Shown here piece after piece: positions 23,069 through 30,933 of a stretch of DNA of 41,480 bases. The stretch is from Cohaesibacter sp. (GTDB taxonomy: Bacteria; Pseudomonadota; Alphaproteobacteria; Rhizobiales; Cohaesibacteraceae), in contig JAOXSG010000953.1 in NCBI GenBank assembly GCA_025800105.1, positions 1 through 41,480 of the forward strand. Reading direction: 5' to 3'. Under the pieces are notes generated by a model. The model had not been told where the DNA came from. It worked only from the letters and a program-made list of their open reading frames with translations, and did no database searches. A program made the position numbers and the translations under genes. Numbering within the stretch: the stretch's first letter is position 1; the number at the start of each line of letters is the position of its first letter.

Positions 23069-25114
23069 TTATTCGCTCAACCACCACTGATCTGGATGGT
23101 ATGGGTAGGACCGATAATATTCGTAAGCCCAGACTTTAAACGGTTCAAAATTCTGCAACTTGTTGGACCGATAGATGATGTTCTGGGTCTGAACAGTGCC
23201 AATGAATTGCAGATTTGTCAGCTGAATATCGATGATCTTGGAACCCAGCTCATCATAGTCCTTGGTGCCGGGAGTTGTTGCCTGCCAAGCGCGGGCGGTA
23301 TCTTCCAGTTCCTTGGTCCATGCTGGAGGCTGAACGCCTTCTTTGCCGCCCGATGTATTATAGCGATCCCACAATACGCCATTGCGTTGGTGGAAGAAGG
23401 TGCCAAATGGAACAACAAATCGGTCAATATTGCCTTGCATCAAAGCGGCAGGTCGACCATTTTTCCATGCTGTCACATCCAGCTCGTTTGCAGATTGTGC
23501 TGCACGATATTCATCGGACGTCACTTCCTTGACATTGGTCTTGATGCCAGCTGAGGTCCAATATTGCGCAACGGATTCTGCTTCTGCAACCGTGATGCCT
23601 TGGGTGGAGAATTGCAGATTGATGACAAATGGCTTGCCGGATGGCAGCTCACGCAGCCCATCGCCATCGGTGTCTTTCAGGCCCAATTCATCCAGCAATT
23701 TTGCAGATTTTTTTGCATCAAAGCTGGTTGCATATTCGACTTGCTCTTTGGAAGCAAAAGATGGAGCTGGGCTGAAACCAAGATATTGCATAGGTTTGCC
23801 AAGGCCAAGATTGGCAAGCTCGTTCAACTCGTCACGATTGATTGCATGGCTCATAGCCAAGGTGAATTTTGAGTTGGAGAAGATTGCGCGCTTTTCTTCA
23901 TCGGCAGATGTGGAGTTAAAGCCAAAGGTTGCCAATGTGATTTGTGGGCGTAGGTAAACGGTGTAATTGCCTTTTTCCTGACCATCCAGAAGGGTTGGTG
24001 CCTGTGTCAGCTGGTTTGACTGGGATTTATAGTCAATCTCGCCATTGAGCATTTTCAAAGCGCGGACTTCTGCATCGGGCAGATAGACTTCGGAAATCTC
24101 ATTGATGTAAGGCAGCTGGTTCCCCGCTGTGTCAACCACATGATAATAAGGGTTGGCAACAACACGGCGTCCTTCGGTGCTTTCTTCTACGACAATGTGG
24201 CTTTCCAGAGTTGGCACTACTGATTTTGGAAGATTTTTGACCTTGTTTGGCACTTTGAGCAAGGGAGATGGAACGTCTTTCCAGTCAGAGCCGCCATAAT
24301 AGGCTGCGATCACTTCATAGCCGGTTTCAAAGCCTGCCTCTTTTGCCAGCTTGTCCGCATCTGGATTGATGGCCGGGTGATATTTGCCAAGGAAATGTTT
24401 TGGCTGGAATGGCTGGCCATAATATTGGGATGTTGCGGCCAAAAAGCCCGGATTTGGGGCAGCAAATTTAAATTTGAAGGTCAGATCGTCGATGATCTCA
24501 ATGTCCATTGGCTTGCCGCCAGAGGTCCAGATATCCTTGACTTTGCCAACGACTTTCTCGTCCAGCGTGACATTTTTGAGCCAAAATTCAACATCTGCTG
24601 TGGTGAAGGGAGCACCGTCAGACCATTTGTGGCCTTTACGCAGTTTGAATGTGATTTCGGTGAAATCTGCATTCCATTCCCATGATTTTGCGACATTGGG
24701 CTTGATGGTAATAAGATCTCCATCAAAGCGTGTCAGGCCAACATGGCGAATGGAGAGCATATCGGATGTGCCGGATTCTGTCGCATTGGAAAAGCCATCC
24801 AGAACGCCGCCATATTTCCCGGCTGCTTCAAAGGGAGCAACGACCAATGGTTCGGCAGGCAGACGTTCAGCAAGGGCTGGCAGATCTTTTGAATTGCCGG
24901 TGATGCGCGCATTCAGCTCTTTGATGGAAGGGTTTTCAGAGAATGACAGCTTGCAATTGGCAGCAGCTTCAAACTCGGCCAGTTCGAATTGCTTGGGATG
25001 GGCCGATTTCAGGCCTTTCATGTCAGAGACTGTTGCAACAGGACAAGCTGCTGAGGCGGATATGCTAAAGGCCAGCAGAGCGCCGCTGGCAAGAAATGCA
25101 GATTTGAGGCTCAT
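23069..25114 (-). CDS. ABC transporter substrate-binding protein, family 5 (SBP_bac_5)
   Basis: 681-residue periplasmic solute-binding protein with a Sec signal peptide (LASGALLAFSISASA, cleavage before AC). Typical family 5 segments are ITFKLRKGHKWSDGAPFTTADVEFWL, YINEISEVYLPDAEVRALKMLNGEIDY and TLAMSHAINRDEL. A DTDGDGLRELPSG segment resembles a calcium-binding or linker loop. Family 5 proteins bind oligopeptides, nickel chelates or oligosaccharides; the large size is like YejA and like rhizobial alpha-galactoside-binding proteins. The surrounding sugar-catabolic genes make an oligosaccharide or glycoside ligand attractive, but this is inference. ATG 25114 has a GAGGGAGAAAA ribosome-binding site. 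It heads the four-gene operon SBP-permease-permease-ATPase. Confidence 0.93.
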   Translation of the reverse strand: MSLKSAFLASGALLAFSISASAACPVATVSDMKGLKSAHPKQFELAEFEAAANCKLSFSENPSIKELNARITGNSKDLPALAERLPAEPLVVAPFEAAGKYGGVLDGFSNATESGTSDMLSIRHVGLTRFDGDLITIKPNVAKSWEWNADFTEITFKLRKGHKWSDGAPFTTADVEFWLKNVTLDEKVVGKVKDIWTSGGKPMDIEIIDDLTFKFKFAAPNPGFLAATSQYYGQPFQPKHFLGKYHPAINPDADKLAKEAGFETGYEVIAAYYGGSDWKDVPSPLLKVPNKVKNLPKSVVPTLESHIVVEESTEGRRVVANPYYHVVDTAGNQLPYINEISEVYLPDAEVRALKMLNGEIDYKSQSNQLTQAPTLLDGQEKGNYTVYLRPQITLATFGFNSTSADEEKRAIFSNSKFTLAMSHAINRDELNELANLGLGKPMQYLGFSPAPSFASKEQVEYATSFDAKKSAKLLDELGLKDTDGDGLRELPSGKPFVINLQFSTQGITVAEAESVAQYWTSAGIKTNVKEVTSDEYRAAQSANELDVTAWKNGRPAALMQGNIDRFVVPFGTFFHQRNGVLWDRYNTSGGKEGVQPPAWTKELEDTARAWQATTPGTKDYDELGSKIIDIQLTNLQFIGTVQTQNIIYRSNKLQNFEPFKVWAYEYYRSYPYHPDQWWLSE

Positions 25115-25133
25115 AGGTTTTCTCCCTCATTGG

Positions 25134-25162
25134 ATAGAGCGAGTGCCTTCTAATCGCTCTAT
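25134..25162. repeat. Inverted repeat in the leader of the family 5 ABC operon
   Basis: ATAGAGCGA (25134-25142) and TCGCTCTAT (25154-25162) are exact reverse complements with an 11-base spacer, 20 bases upstream of the binding-protein ATG. Downstream of the proposed promoter, it would be either an operator dyad or a 5' leader hairpin near the ribosome-binding site. Confidence 0.65.
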
Positions 25163-25193
25163 TTAACAATTTTATGAAAATTCATCATCTATA

Positions 25194-25221
25194 TTTATAC
25201 GCTATAGAAAATTCCTGTCGA
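25194..25221 (-). promoter_or_regulatory. Candidate promoter of the family 5 ABC operon
   Basis: On the reverse strand TCGACA (25221-25216) and TATAAA (25199-25194) are 16 bases apart. This would place the transcript start near 25187, leaving a leader of about 70 bases that includes the inverted repeat. Consensus-based only. Confidence 0.35.
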
Positions 25222-25368
25222 GCTTGATTCTTAATACAAATATGGTCTAGGATATGGGCCGCCCTGCACTGCCTAGTAAAATTTCCCGCTTATGTTTTCT
25301 TGAGAATGGCGGATTATTTGGGTTTTTGAATTTATGCTCATTTCCATTTCGACTTATTCAGAAAAATC

Positions 25369-25422
25369 CTGACGGCTTTTTTTCATATCATCAAAGCTCT
25401 TGAGATATGTTTTTGCCGCCAG
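25369..25422 (-). terminator. Candidate terminator after the reverse Gfo/Idh/MocA gene
   Basis: On the reverse strand CTGGCGGC (25422-25415) pairs with GCCGTCAG (25376-25369; one mismatch). Inside it CATATC and GATATG (25409-25404, 25389-25384) pair perfectly. The element is followed by GATTTTTC and lies about 75 bases beyond the stop codon. Confidence 0.45.
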
Positions 25423-25495
25423 TTTTTGTGTGAGCACTATACTGGGATTTGATTCGGTTCTTCTGTTATCCCTGCCAGATTGTCCCCAAATATGA

Positions 25496-26479
25496 CTATG
25501 GAAGCGTTTGCCATTGACCCTGTTGGGCGGATAAGCGTATGGCATCCAGAATAGCCTGATTGGCGTAGGAATTTTGCAATGAGACGGTCGGTTCCCCCTC
25601 GCCCGCAAAGACTTTGCTGACCGATTCAATTTGTCGTGCAAATTGGCAAATATCCTGATAAGTTTTTGTTTCTAATATTTCATTTTCTTTATAAAGAAAA
25701 ATGCTCTGCTCACCGCTATTGGGCGGATTATAGCTTTTGGGTATGTCTATACGGCCCTTTGTTCCATAAATGGTCAGGCTTTCACTGCGATTGGCGCGGG
25801 CGCTGACATAGATGGAGAGATCAAAGTCACCAAAATCAAGCCAAGCTGTGGTTTGGATATCTGCTTTTGCCGATTGATCATAAAAAGAGCGTCCCAGAAC
25901 CCTTTGTGGTTCGCGTCTTGTAATCCAGCGGGTTAGAAAAATCGGATAGAGGCCAATATCACGAAGAGCGCCGCCATCTTCACGATTTCTGATATTGTTT
26001 GCATCATCGAGATAATAGGTGAAACAGCCCTCTATGCGCTGAATTTTGCCAATTGCGCCGCTTTCTATCCAGTGGCGAACCTGCTCCCATTGCGGATGAT
26101 AGGCCACCATGAAGCCTTCAATGGCCCATTTGCCTGCTGCCTTTGCAGCTGATTGTATCTCATGGACTTCATCTGCCTGCAATGTGATGGGTTTTTCACA
26201 CAAGACGTGCTTGCCAGCCGATAAGGCCTGTTTCGTTGCTTCTAGATGTTGATCATTGGGCAATGGGATATAAATGGCGTCGATGTCAGGATCGTTTAAA
26301 AGGCTGTCATAGGTGGTGTATGTTTTGGGAATATCAAAGTCGCTTGCAAAGTTTTGGGCTTTGGTTTGTGAGCGGCTGGCAATGGCCCGTATGTCTGCAT
26401 TTGCCACCTGTTTGATGGCTGGCAGGAATTGTTTTCTTGCAATGCCTGCTGCTCCCAATATTCCCCAGCCTATTGTCAT
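25496..26479 (-). CDS. Gfo/Idh/MocA family NAD(P)-dependent oxidoreductase (GFOR/dihydrodiol dehydrogenase-like)
   Basis: 327-residue two-domain oxidoreductase acting on a sugar or cyclitol. The N-terminal Rossmann motif is WGILGAAGIARKQF, and the catalytic lysine is in HVLCEKPITLQADE. The segment GALRDIGLYPIFLTRW carries a tyrosine where many relatives have histidine, as in glucose-fructose oxidoreductase, 1,5-anhydrofructose reductase and dihydrodiol/xylose dehydrogenases. The C-terminal beta sheet contains YGTKGRIDIPKSY. ATG 26479 has a strong ribosome-binding site (AAGGAGACAGGG). It is divergent from a second Gfo/Idh/MocA gene across a 164-base spacer holding a palindromic operator candidate. 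The exact substrate cannot be told. Confidence 0.88.
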   Translation of the reverse strand: MTIGWGILGAAGIARKQFLPAIKQVANADIRAIASRSQTKAQNFASDFDIPKTYTTYDSLLNDPDIDAIYIPLPNDQHLEATKQALSAGKHVLCEKPITLQADEVHEIQSAAKAAGKWAIEGFMVAYHPQWEQVRHWIESGAIGKIQRIEGCFTYYLDDANNIRNREDGGALRDIGLYPIFLTRWITRREPQRVLGRSFYDQSAKADIQTTAWLDFGDFDLSIYVSARANRSESLTIYGTKGRIDIPKSYNPPNSGEQSIFLYKENEILETKTYQDICQFARQIESVSKVFAGEGEPTVSLQNSYANQAILDAIRLSAQQGQWQTLP

Positions 26480-26548
26480 CCCTGTCTCCTTTTTGTGCTG
26501 AATTCTTGATGGTTTGAGAAAATCATCCTTGGCTTTTTTCAGACGATA

Positions 26549-26578
26549 TTGACATTCCTACAGGATATCTCCTAAAAA
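26549..26578 (+). promoter_or_regulatory. Candidate promoter of the forward catabolic operon
   Basis: A perfect TTGACA at 26549-26554 is followed after 18 bases by TAAAAA (26573-26578). The start site would fall inside or right after the palindrome at 26579-26590, which is the usual arrangement for repression by a LacI-type regulator. Confidence 0.5.
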
Positions 26579-26590
26579 TGGAACGTTCCA
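26579..26590. promoter_or_regulatory. Putative LacI-family operator
   Basis: TGGAACGTTCCA is a 12-bp perfect palindrome with a central CG, the hallmark of LacI/PurR-type operators. It touches the -10 element of the forward operon and lies in the spacer shared with the reverse Gfo/Idh/MocA gene. A LacI regulator is encoded at 31628-32644. I did not notice a second exact copy in the window by eye. Confidence 0.6.
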
Positions 26591-26643
26591 AAAATAAAAT
26601 AATGGTTCTTGATTGTCTTGGATCTCATTTGGGAGGATGTGGA

Positions 26644-27816
26644 ATGGGTGAAGTTAAGGTCGCAATTCTTGGGGCGTCGGGCTGGATGGGCAAAGTTCAC
26701 ACGATGGCGTTTCAAACCTTTCCGCATTTTTTGGGAGACCGCTATGGCACAGCAAAAGTCGCTGCCCTTGTCAGCCGTCATCCTGATACTGCCAAAGAGC
26801 TTTCCTTTCGTGCGCCGGGTGCCAAACTCTTTACCGATTGGCGTGATGCGATCCGCGATCCAGACATTGATCTGATTGATATTTGTTTGCCTGATAATCT
26901 GCATTATGAGGTGGCTAAAGCGGCGCTTGAAGCGGGCAAGCATGTCTTTTGTGAAAAGCCCCTTGCGGAAAGTGCAAAAGAGGCACGAGAATTGGCCGAT
27001 CTTGCCAAGGCAAAAAATCTCATCACCCGTGTTGGCCATGCTTTTCCGCGCAATCCGGTTCATGATTTGGCGAAAGATTTGATCGACGCTGGTGAAATTG
27101 GTGAGATCAAATTGTTCAAGGGATGCCAACATATTGATGTGTTTGGCGATCCTATGGCGCCTTTTATGTGGCGGGCAGATGGTAAATTGGCCCCGACTGG
27201 CATTGTTGGCGATACGGGCTCTCATGTTTTCAGTTTCATGGATTTTCTGGTGGGTCGGGTTTCGTCTCTGATTGCGGATAATTTCATTACAGCAGAGCGC
27301 CGACCGCTTGTTGATGGATCTGGTTTGGGCGAGGACGTCGCCTTGACGGGCAATGAAGACTGGGCAGAGGTGACCAATCCTGATGGCTGCAATATTCTGT
27401 GTCGCTTTGAAAATGGCGCGCGCGGTCTTGTTGATTTTAGCCGGGTCGCAACAGGTCGCAAATTCATGCAAGGCTATGAGATTTATGGCACCAAAGGCAG
27501 TTTGGTTTATAATTATGACGAGATAAACCGCCTTCGGTTCTATTCCAATGACGACAAGGCGGGGCAACGCGGCTTTCGGGAAATTGACGTTGGTCCTGAT
27601 TATCCAAATTATGGTGCTTTTCTGCCTCTTCCCAATTTTGCGCTTGGCTATAATGAGAGCAAAATCATTGAAGCGGCTGAGGTTGTGCGATCTATCGCGC
27701 AAAATGAAGCAATGTGGCCAACCTTTGAATCCGGCCATCATATTTGCGCCATTGTCGATGCCTGTATGGAATCATCCAAGACCCAGCGTTGGGTTGATCT
27801 TGCTGATCTGGGCTAA
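26644..27816 (+). CDS. Gfo/Idh/MocA family NAD(P)-dependent oxidoreductase
   Basis: 390-residue oxidoreductase. Rossmann motif VAILGASGWMGKVHTMAF, catalytic lysine in HVFCEKPLAESAKE, and a catalytic His-type motif GDTGSHVFSFMDFLVG as in inositol dehydrogenase-like members. The C-terminal domain has EIYGTKGSLVYNYDEINRL. ATG 26644 is chosen over an earlier frame start at 26578 because GGGAGG (26631-26636) is ideally placed and because the Rossmann strand starts right after; 26578 also falls inside the promoter/operator. It is the first gene of a forward operon with a flavoprotein and KDG kinase and probably oxidises or reduces a sugar intermediate. Its active-site type differs from the divergent neighbour, so the two are not simple duplicates. 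Confidence 0.88.
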   Translation: MGEVKVAILGASGWMGKVHTMAFQTFPHFLGDRYGTAKVAALVSRHPDTAKELSFRAPGAKLFTDWRDAIRDPDIDLIDICLPDNLHYEVAKAALEAGKHVFCEKPLAESAKEARELADLAKAKNLITRVGHAFPRNPVHDLAKDLIDAGEIGEIKLFKGCQHIDVFGDPMAPFMWRADGKLAPTGIVGDTGSHVFSFMDFLVGRVSSLIADNFITAERRPLVDGSGLGEDVALTGNEDWAEVTNPDGCNILCRFENGARGLVDFSRVATGRKFMQGYEIYGTKGSLVYNYDEINRLRFYSNDDKAGQRGFREIDVGPDYPNYGAFLPLPNFALGYNESKIIEAAEVVRSIAQNEAMWPTFESGHHICAIVDACMESSKTQRWVDLADLG

Positions 27817-27875
27817 GGCCCCTGCTCTTTCCTGAGTATTTTGCTTTGCTTACGGTACGATAAGAGGATCTGATT

Positions 27876-29954
27876 TTGACCATCCCTCACACCATTTTGG
27901 ATCGGCTGACCGATGTTGACATGCCGCGTTTGCCGGCAGAGCCTCAATTGCAAGAGCAGATTACAATAGCCGATGCTATCATTCCTGTTCATCAAACTGG
28001 CACAATTGTCGTGGGCAGTGGTGCTGCGGGATTGCGCGCCGCTGTCGAGCTGCATCGGCGCGATGGGGATGTGACAATCCTTAGTCAAAGTGCATGGGGC
28101 GGGACGTCAGCCTGTTCGGGGTCAGACAAGCAAACCTTGCATACGGCCAACAGCTCTGATCAGGGCGACAATTTCAAAGAGATGGCCAAGGCCATTCGAG
28201 CCGGGGGCGCGATGGATGAAGACACGGCTTATATTGAAGCCGTTGGCTCTGTGCGCTCTATGGCCAGTTTGCAATTTTTGGGTCTGCCTTTGCCTCAAGA
28301 TCAACTTGGCGGCACCTTACGCTATCAGACAGATCATGATGAGATTGGCCGCGCCACCAGTTGCGGGCCGCGCACATCGCGCTTGATGGTCAAGGTGTTG
28401 GCGCAAGAGGCGATCGCGCTTGGGATCCCCTTTTTCAATCACACCACCTGTGTGCGGATCCTGTTTGAAGAAAAAGACGGAGAGCAAGTGATTGCGGGCC
28501 TTTTGGCGGTGCGGCCCAAAGCACAGAGCAAGGACAATCCTTTTGGATTTGTGATTTTCCAAAGCTCCAGCATCATTCTAGCGGCAGGTGGCCCCGGAGA
28601 ATTATATCGCGACAGCGTTTTTCCCAATGGCTGTTTTGGCTCTCTTGGTCTTGCCTTGCAAGCCGGGGTAGAGCTTGTAAACCTGACCGAGAGCCAATTT
28701 GGTATTGGCACTCGCCGAGAGGGCTTTCCGTGGAATTTGTCGGGCACTTATGTGCAGGTGATGCCGCATATTTATTCGCTTGATGATGAGGGCAATGAGC
28801 ATCATTTTCTGGCAGATTATTATCGCAGCACGCAGGAAATGGCCTCCAATATCTTTCGAAAAGGCTATCAATGGCCGTTTCATGCGACCCGGATGGCTGA
28901 TTTTCAATCCAGCCTTGTTGATTTGGCTGTGTTTCGCGAAAATCAAAAAGGCCGTCGCGTCTTTATGGATTTTAATCGCAATCCCCTGCCCGTTGTCGGG
29001 GATTTGCCCTTCAGTCTTGAGCGTCTTGATGAGGATGTCAGTCTCTATCTGAAACATGCCAAGGCCGATCAGGCTTTGCCGATTGATCGCTTGCGGCATA
29101 TGAACCCATTGGCGATTGAGCTTTATCGTCGCTACAAGGTTGATATTGCAAAAGATCCTTTGGAATTTGCGGTCAATAACCAGCATATGAATGGCGGTAT
29201 CGCGGTTGATATTTGGGGTCAGAGCAATCGGGTGGGGCTTTATGCGGTTGGTGAAGCTGCGGGCACTCATGGGGTGACCCGGCCCGGAGGGTCTGCGTTA
29301 AATGCCGGACAGGTTTTTGGCACGCGGGCCGCCGAACATATTGCGGGCCATGGCATGGCAACCAAGCCCCAGCGCCTGATTGATCAAAGCTGTATTGAAG
29401 ATGCACTTCTCTGTGTTGAGGCGATTTTGAAGGCGGATAGTCCTTTGCATTATAGCGATATCCGCAAAGATATTCAGGCCCGCATGAGTGATCAGGCAGG
29501 CATTCTTTGCACGGCAAAAGAGGTGCATGATGCCCGTCTTGCTGCAAAAGAGCTGAATGGCCGTATCAGTGCCCATGGCATTGCTTATGATCGGATATCA
29601 GAAGCCGGTCGTGTGCTGCAATGGCATCAAATGGCTTTGGCGTCAGAGGCGGTTTTAACGGCGCTTGACCATTATATTTCTCATGGTGGTGGCAGCCGTG
29701 GTGCGCGGGCTATTTGTGATCCTGCTGGGGAGATAACGCCCATGGCACGTAGTGGGCCTTTGACGGATTATCGCTTTGTCGTTGAGAAAGACGAGGATCG
29801 CAAAAAGCAAATTCTTGTTCACTTGCAAGATGATGCTTTTCTTGTGTCTGAGCGGGAGAACCGTTCTTTTGATGAGAGCAAACGTTCTTTCTTTGAACGG
29901 GATTGGCCCGCCTGGCTGACGGGTGCCATTTATCAGCCTTCTTCTGACTTATAG
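27876..29954 (+). CDS. Large FAD-dependent oxidoreductase, fumarate reductase/aspartate oxidase type (FAD_binding_2), substrate unknown
   Basis: 692-residue soluble flavoprotein. The FAD motif is GTIVVGSGAAGLRAAVEL near residue 41, followed by WGGTSACSGSDKQTLH, the covering segment of the FAD_binding_2 fold. Late in the protein come MNGGIAVDIWGQ, then GLYAVGEAAGTHGVTRPGGSALNAGQ, the C-terminal FAD closure of the succinate dehydrogenase/aspartate oxidase group. No signal peptide or haem/flavin-binding extension is visible. TTG 27876 is the start: AGAGGA (27863-27868) is correctly spaced and no suitable ATG exists. It lies between a Gfo/Idh/MocA enzyme (59-base gap) and KDG kinase (25-base gap), so a role in oxidising a sugar-derived compound is inferred. 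I do not recognise a characterised orthologue. Confidence 0.8.
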   Translation: MTIPHTILDRLTDVDMPRLPAEPQLQEQITIADAIIPVHQTGTIVVGSGAAGLRAAVELHRRDGDVTILSQSAWGGTSACSGSDKQTLHTANSSDQGDNFKEMAKAIRAGGAMDEDTAYIEAVGSVRSMASLQFLGLPLPQDQLGGTLRYQTDHDEIGRATSCGPRTSRLMVKVLAQEAIALGIPFFNHTTCVRILFEEKDGEQVIAGLLAVRPKAQSKDNPFGFVIFQSSSIILAAGGPGELYRDSVFPNGCFGSLGLALQAGVELVNLTESQFGIGTRREGFPWNLSGTYVQVMPHIYSLDDEGNEHHFLADYYRSTQEMASNIFRKGYQWPFHATRMADFQSSLVDLAVFRENQKGRRVFMDFNRNPLPVVGDLPFSLERLDEDVSLYLKHAKADQALPIDRLRHMNPLAIELYRRYKVDIAKDPLEFAVNNQHMNGGIAVDIWGQSNRVGLYAVGEAAGTHGVTRPGGSALNAGQVFGTRAAEHIAGHGMATKPQRLIDQSCIEDALLCVEAILKADSPLHYSDIRKDIQARMSDQAGILCTAKEVHDARLAAKELNGRISAHGIAYDRISEAGRVLQWHQMALASEAVLTALDHYISHGGGSRGARAICDPAGEITPMARSGPLTDYRFVVEKDEDRKKQILVHLQDDAFLVSERENRSFDESKRSFFERDWPAWLTGAIYQPSSDL

Positions 29955-29979
29955 CCCTATACCTGACGGAATGTTTGTT

Positions 29980-30906
29980 ATGCGCCATATTTCATCCAAT
30001 CATTTTTTGGCAATTGGAGAGGCCATGGTTGAAATGGCCCCTGTTGAAAGCGGGCTTTATCAGCGTGGTTTTGCGGGGGATTGTTTCAATACCGCTTGGC
30101 ATGTTGCGCAAATTCTGGGAAAACGCGCCTCGGTTGGGTTTGCCACCCGCCTTGGCTCAGACGACATATCAAACCAGTTTATGGATGACTTGAGGCAAGA
30201 TGGCATAGATGTCTCCCTCATTCATCAAGATGATCAACGCATGATGGGCTTATATCTCATTGAATTGGATGGCGTTGAGCGCAGCTTTCATTATTGGCGG
30301 CAGATGTCTGCGGCTCGTGTCATGGCCGATGATGAGGTGTGGCTTGACAAAATTTCCCGGCAAACGGGTTTGATCCATGTCTCTGGCATCACGCTTGCCA
30401 TTCTCTCGCCCAAAGCCCGGCAGCGCTTGTTTGTGGCTCTCTCTAAAGCACGGGATGATGGGGCGATTGTGTCTTTTGACCCCAATATCCGTCCGAAATT
30501 ATGGTCTTCTCTTGAAGAGATCCATGAAACCTTGCGTGAGATCTTTTCTATCACCGATATTGCTTTGCCCAGTTTTGATGATGAACACACACATTGGGGT
30601 GATCCATCGCCCACAGCCACCATTGAGCGGTTAAAGGCTGCGGGAATTGGTGAGATTATCGTCAAAAATGGCGATCAGGCAATTGCGTGCCATATTGGCG
30701 GGCAAACGCGCTTCATTGATACGCCAGCCGTATCAAACATCTGCGATACGACCGGTGCGGGCGATGCGTTCAATGCCGGTTATCTTGGCGCCAGATTATT
30801 GGGTCAAGATCCTGTTGCTTGCGTTCATGCCGGGCAAAGATTGTCCGCCGAAATCCTGCGCCATTTTGGTGCGCGGATGCCAAAATCTGCTGTGCCTTCC
30901 CTATGA
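29980..30906 (+). CDS. kdgK: 2-keto-3-deoxygluconate kinase, PfkB family
   Basis: About 308 residues. Phosphorylates KDG to 6-phospho-KDG with ATP. The N-terminal FLAIGEAMVEMAP and substrate segment YQRGFAGDCFNTAWHVAQIL match KdgK closely. The PfkB signature with catalytic Asp is DTTGAGDAFNAGYLGARLL. The frame is open from 29923. ATG 29980 is preferred because ACGGA lies 9 bases upstream and the first strand follows closely; ATG 29971 is possible. It ends the forward operon and converges with the KDPG aldolase gene 27 bases away. KdgK and Eda are consecutive enzymes, yet here they are encoded on opposite strands, probably under the same LacI regulator. Confidence 0.9.
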   Translation: MRHISSNHFLAIGEAMVEMAPVESGLYQRGFAGDCFNTAWHVAQILGKRASVGFATRLGSDDISNQFMDDLRQDGIDVSLIHQDDQRMMGLYLIELDGVERSFHYWRQMSAARVMADDEVWLDKISRQTGLIHVSGITLAILSPKARQRLFVALSKARDDGAIVSFDPNIRPKLWSSLEEIHETLREIFSITDIALPSFDDEHTHWGDPSPTATIERLKAAGIGEIIVKNGDQAIACHIGGQTRFIDTPAVSNICDTTGAGDAFNAGYLGARLLGQDPVACVHAGQRLSAEILRHFGARMPKSAVPSL

Positions 30907-30907
30907 G

Positions 30908-30923
30908 GAGGGCATAATCCCTC
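30908..30923. terminator. Short hairpin between converging kdgK and eda
   Basis: GAGGG (30908-30912) and CCCTC (30919-30923) form a 5-bp stem with a 6-base loop that can extend with a one-base bulge (AGGAGGG with CCCTCTCCT). A weak TCATTTTAT tract follows on the forward strand. It is the only terminator-like structure in this 27-base convergent gap. Confidence 0.45.
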
Positions 30924-30933
30924 TCCTGTCATT

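Larger units (their letters stand above)
25115..25495. other. Spacer between the Gfo/Idh/MocA gene and the ABC operon (381 bases)
   Basis: AT-rich spacer between two reverse-strand transcription units. It contains the ABC-operon leader with a 9-bp inverted repeat, a candidate promoter and a candidate terminator for the upstream oxidoreductase, each listed. No convincing gene was seen. Confidence 0.5.

Noticed and set aside
25354-25641. 95-codon reverse frame overlapping the end of the Gfo/Idh/MocA gene
   Set aside because: Mostly an out-of-frame reading of the oxidoreductase C-terminus plus its terminator region; no independent support.
26572-27741. 389-codon open frame antisense to the forward Gfo/Idh/MocA gene
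   Set aside because: Long but lies fully opposite a clear enzyme; Lys/Arg/Ile-rich with no recognisable fold. Its 3' end also runs over the promoter/operator region.
29980-30906. KdgK considered as fructokinase or ribokinase
   Set aside because: The RGFAGDCFNTA substrate segment and convergent linkage to eda fit KDG kinase better.
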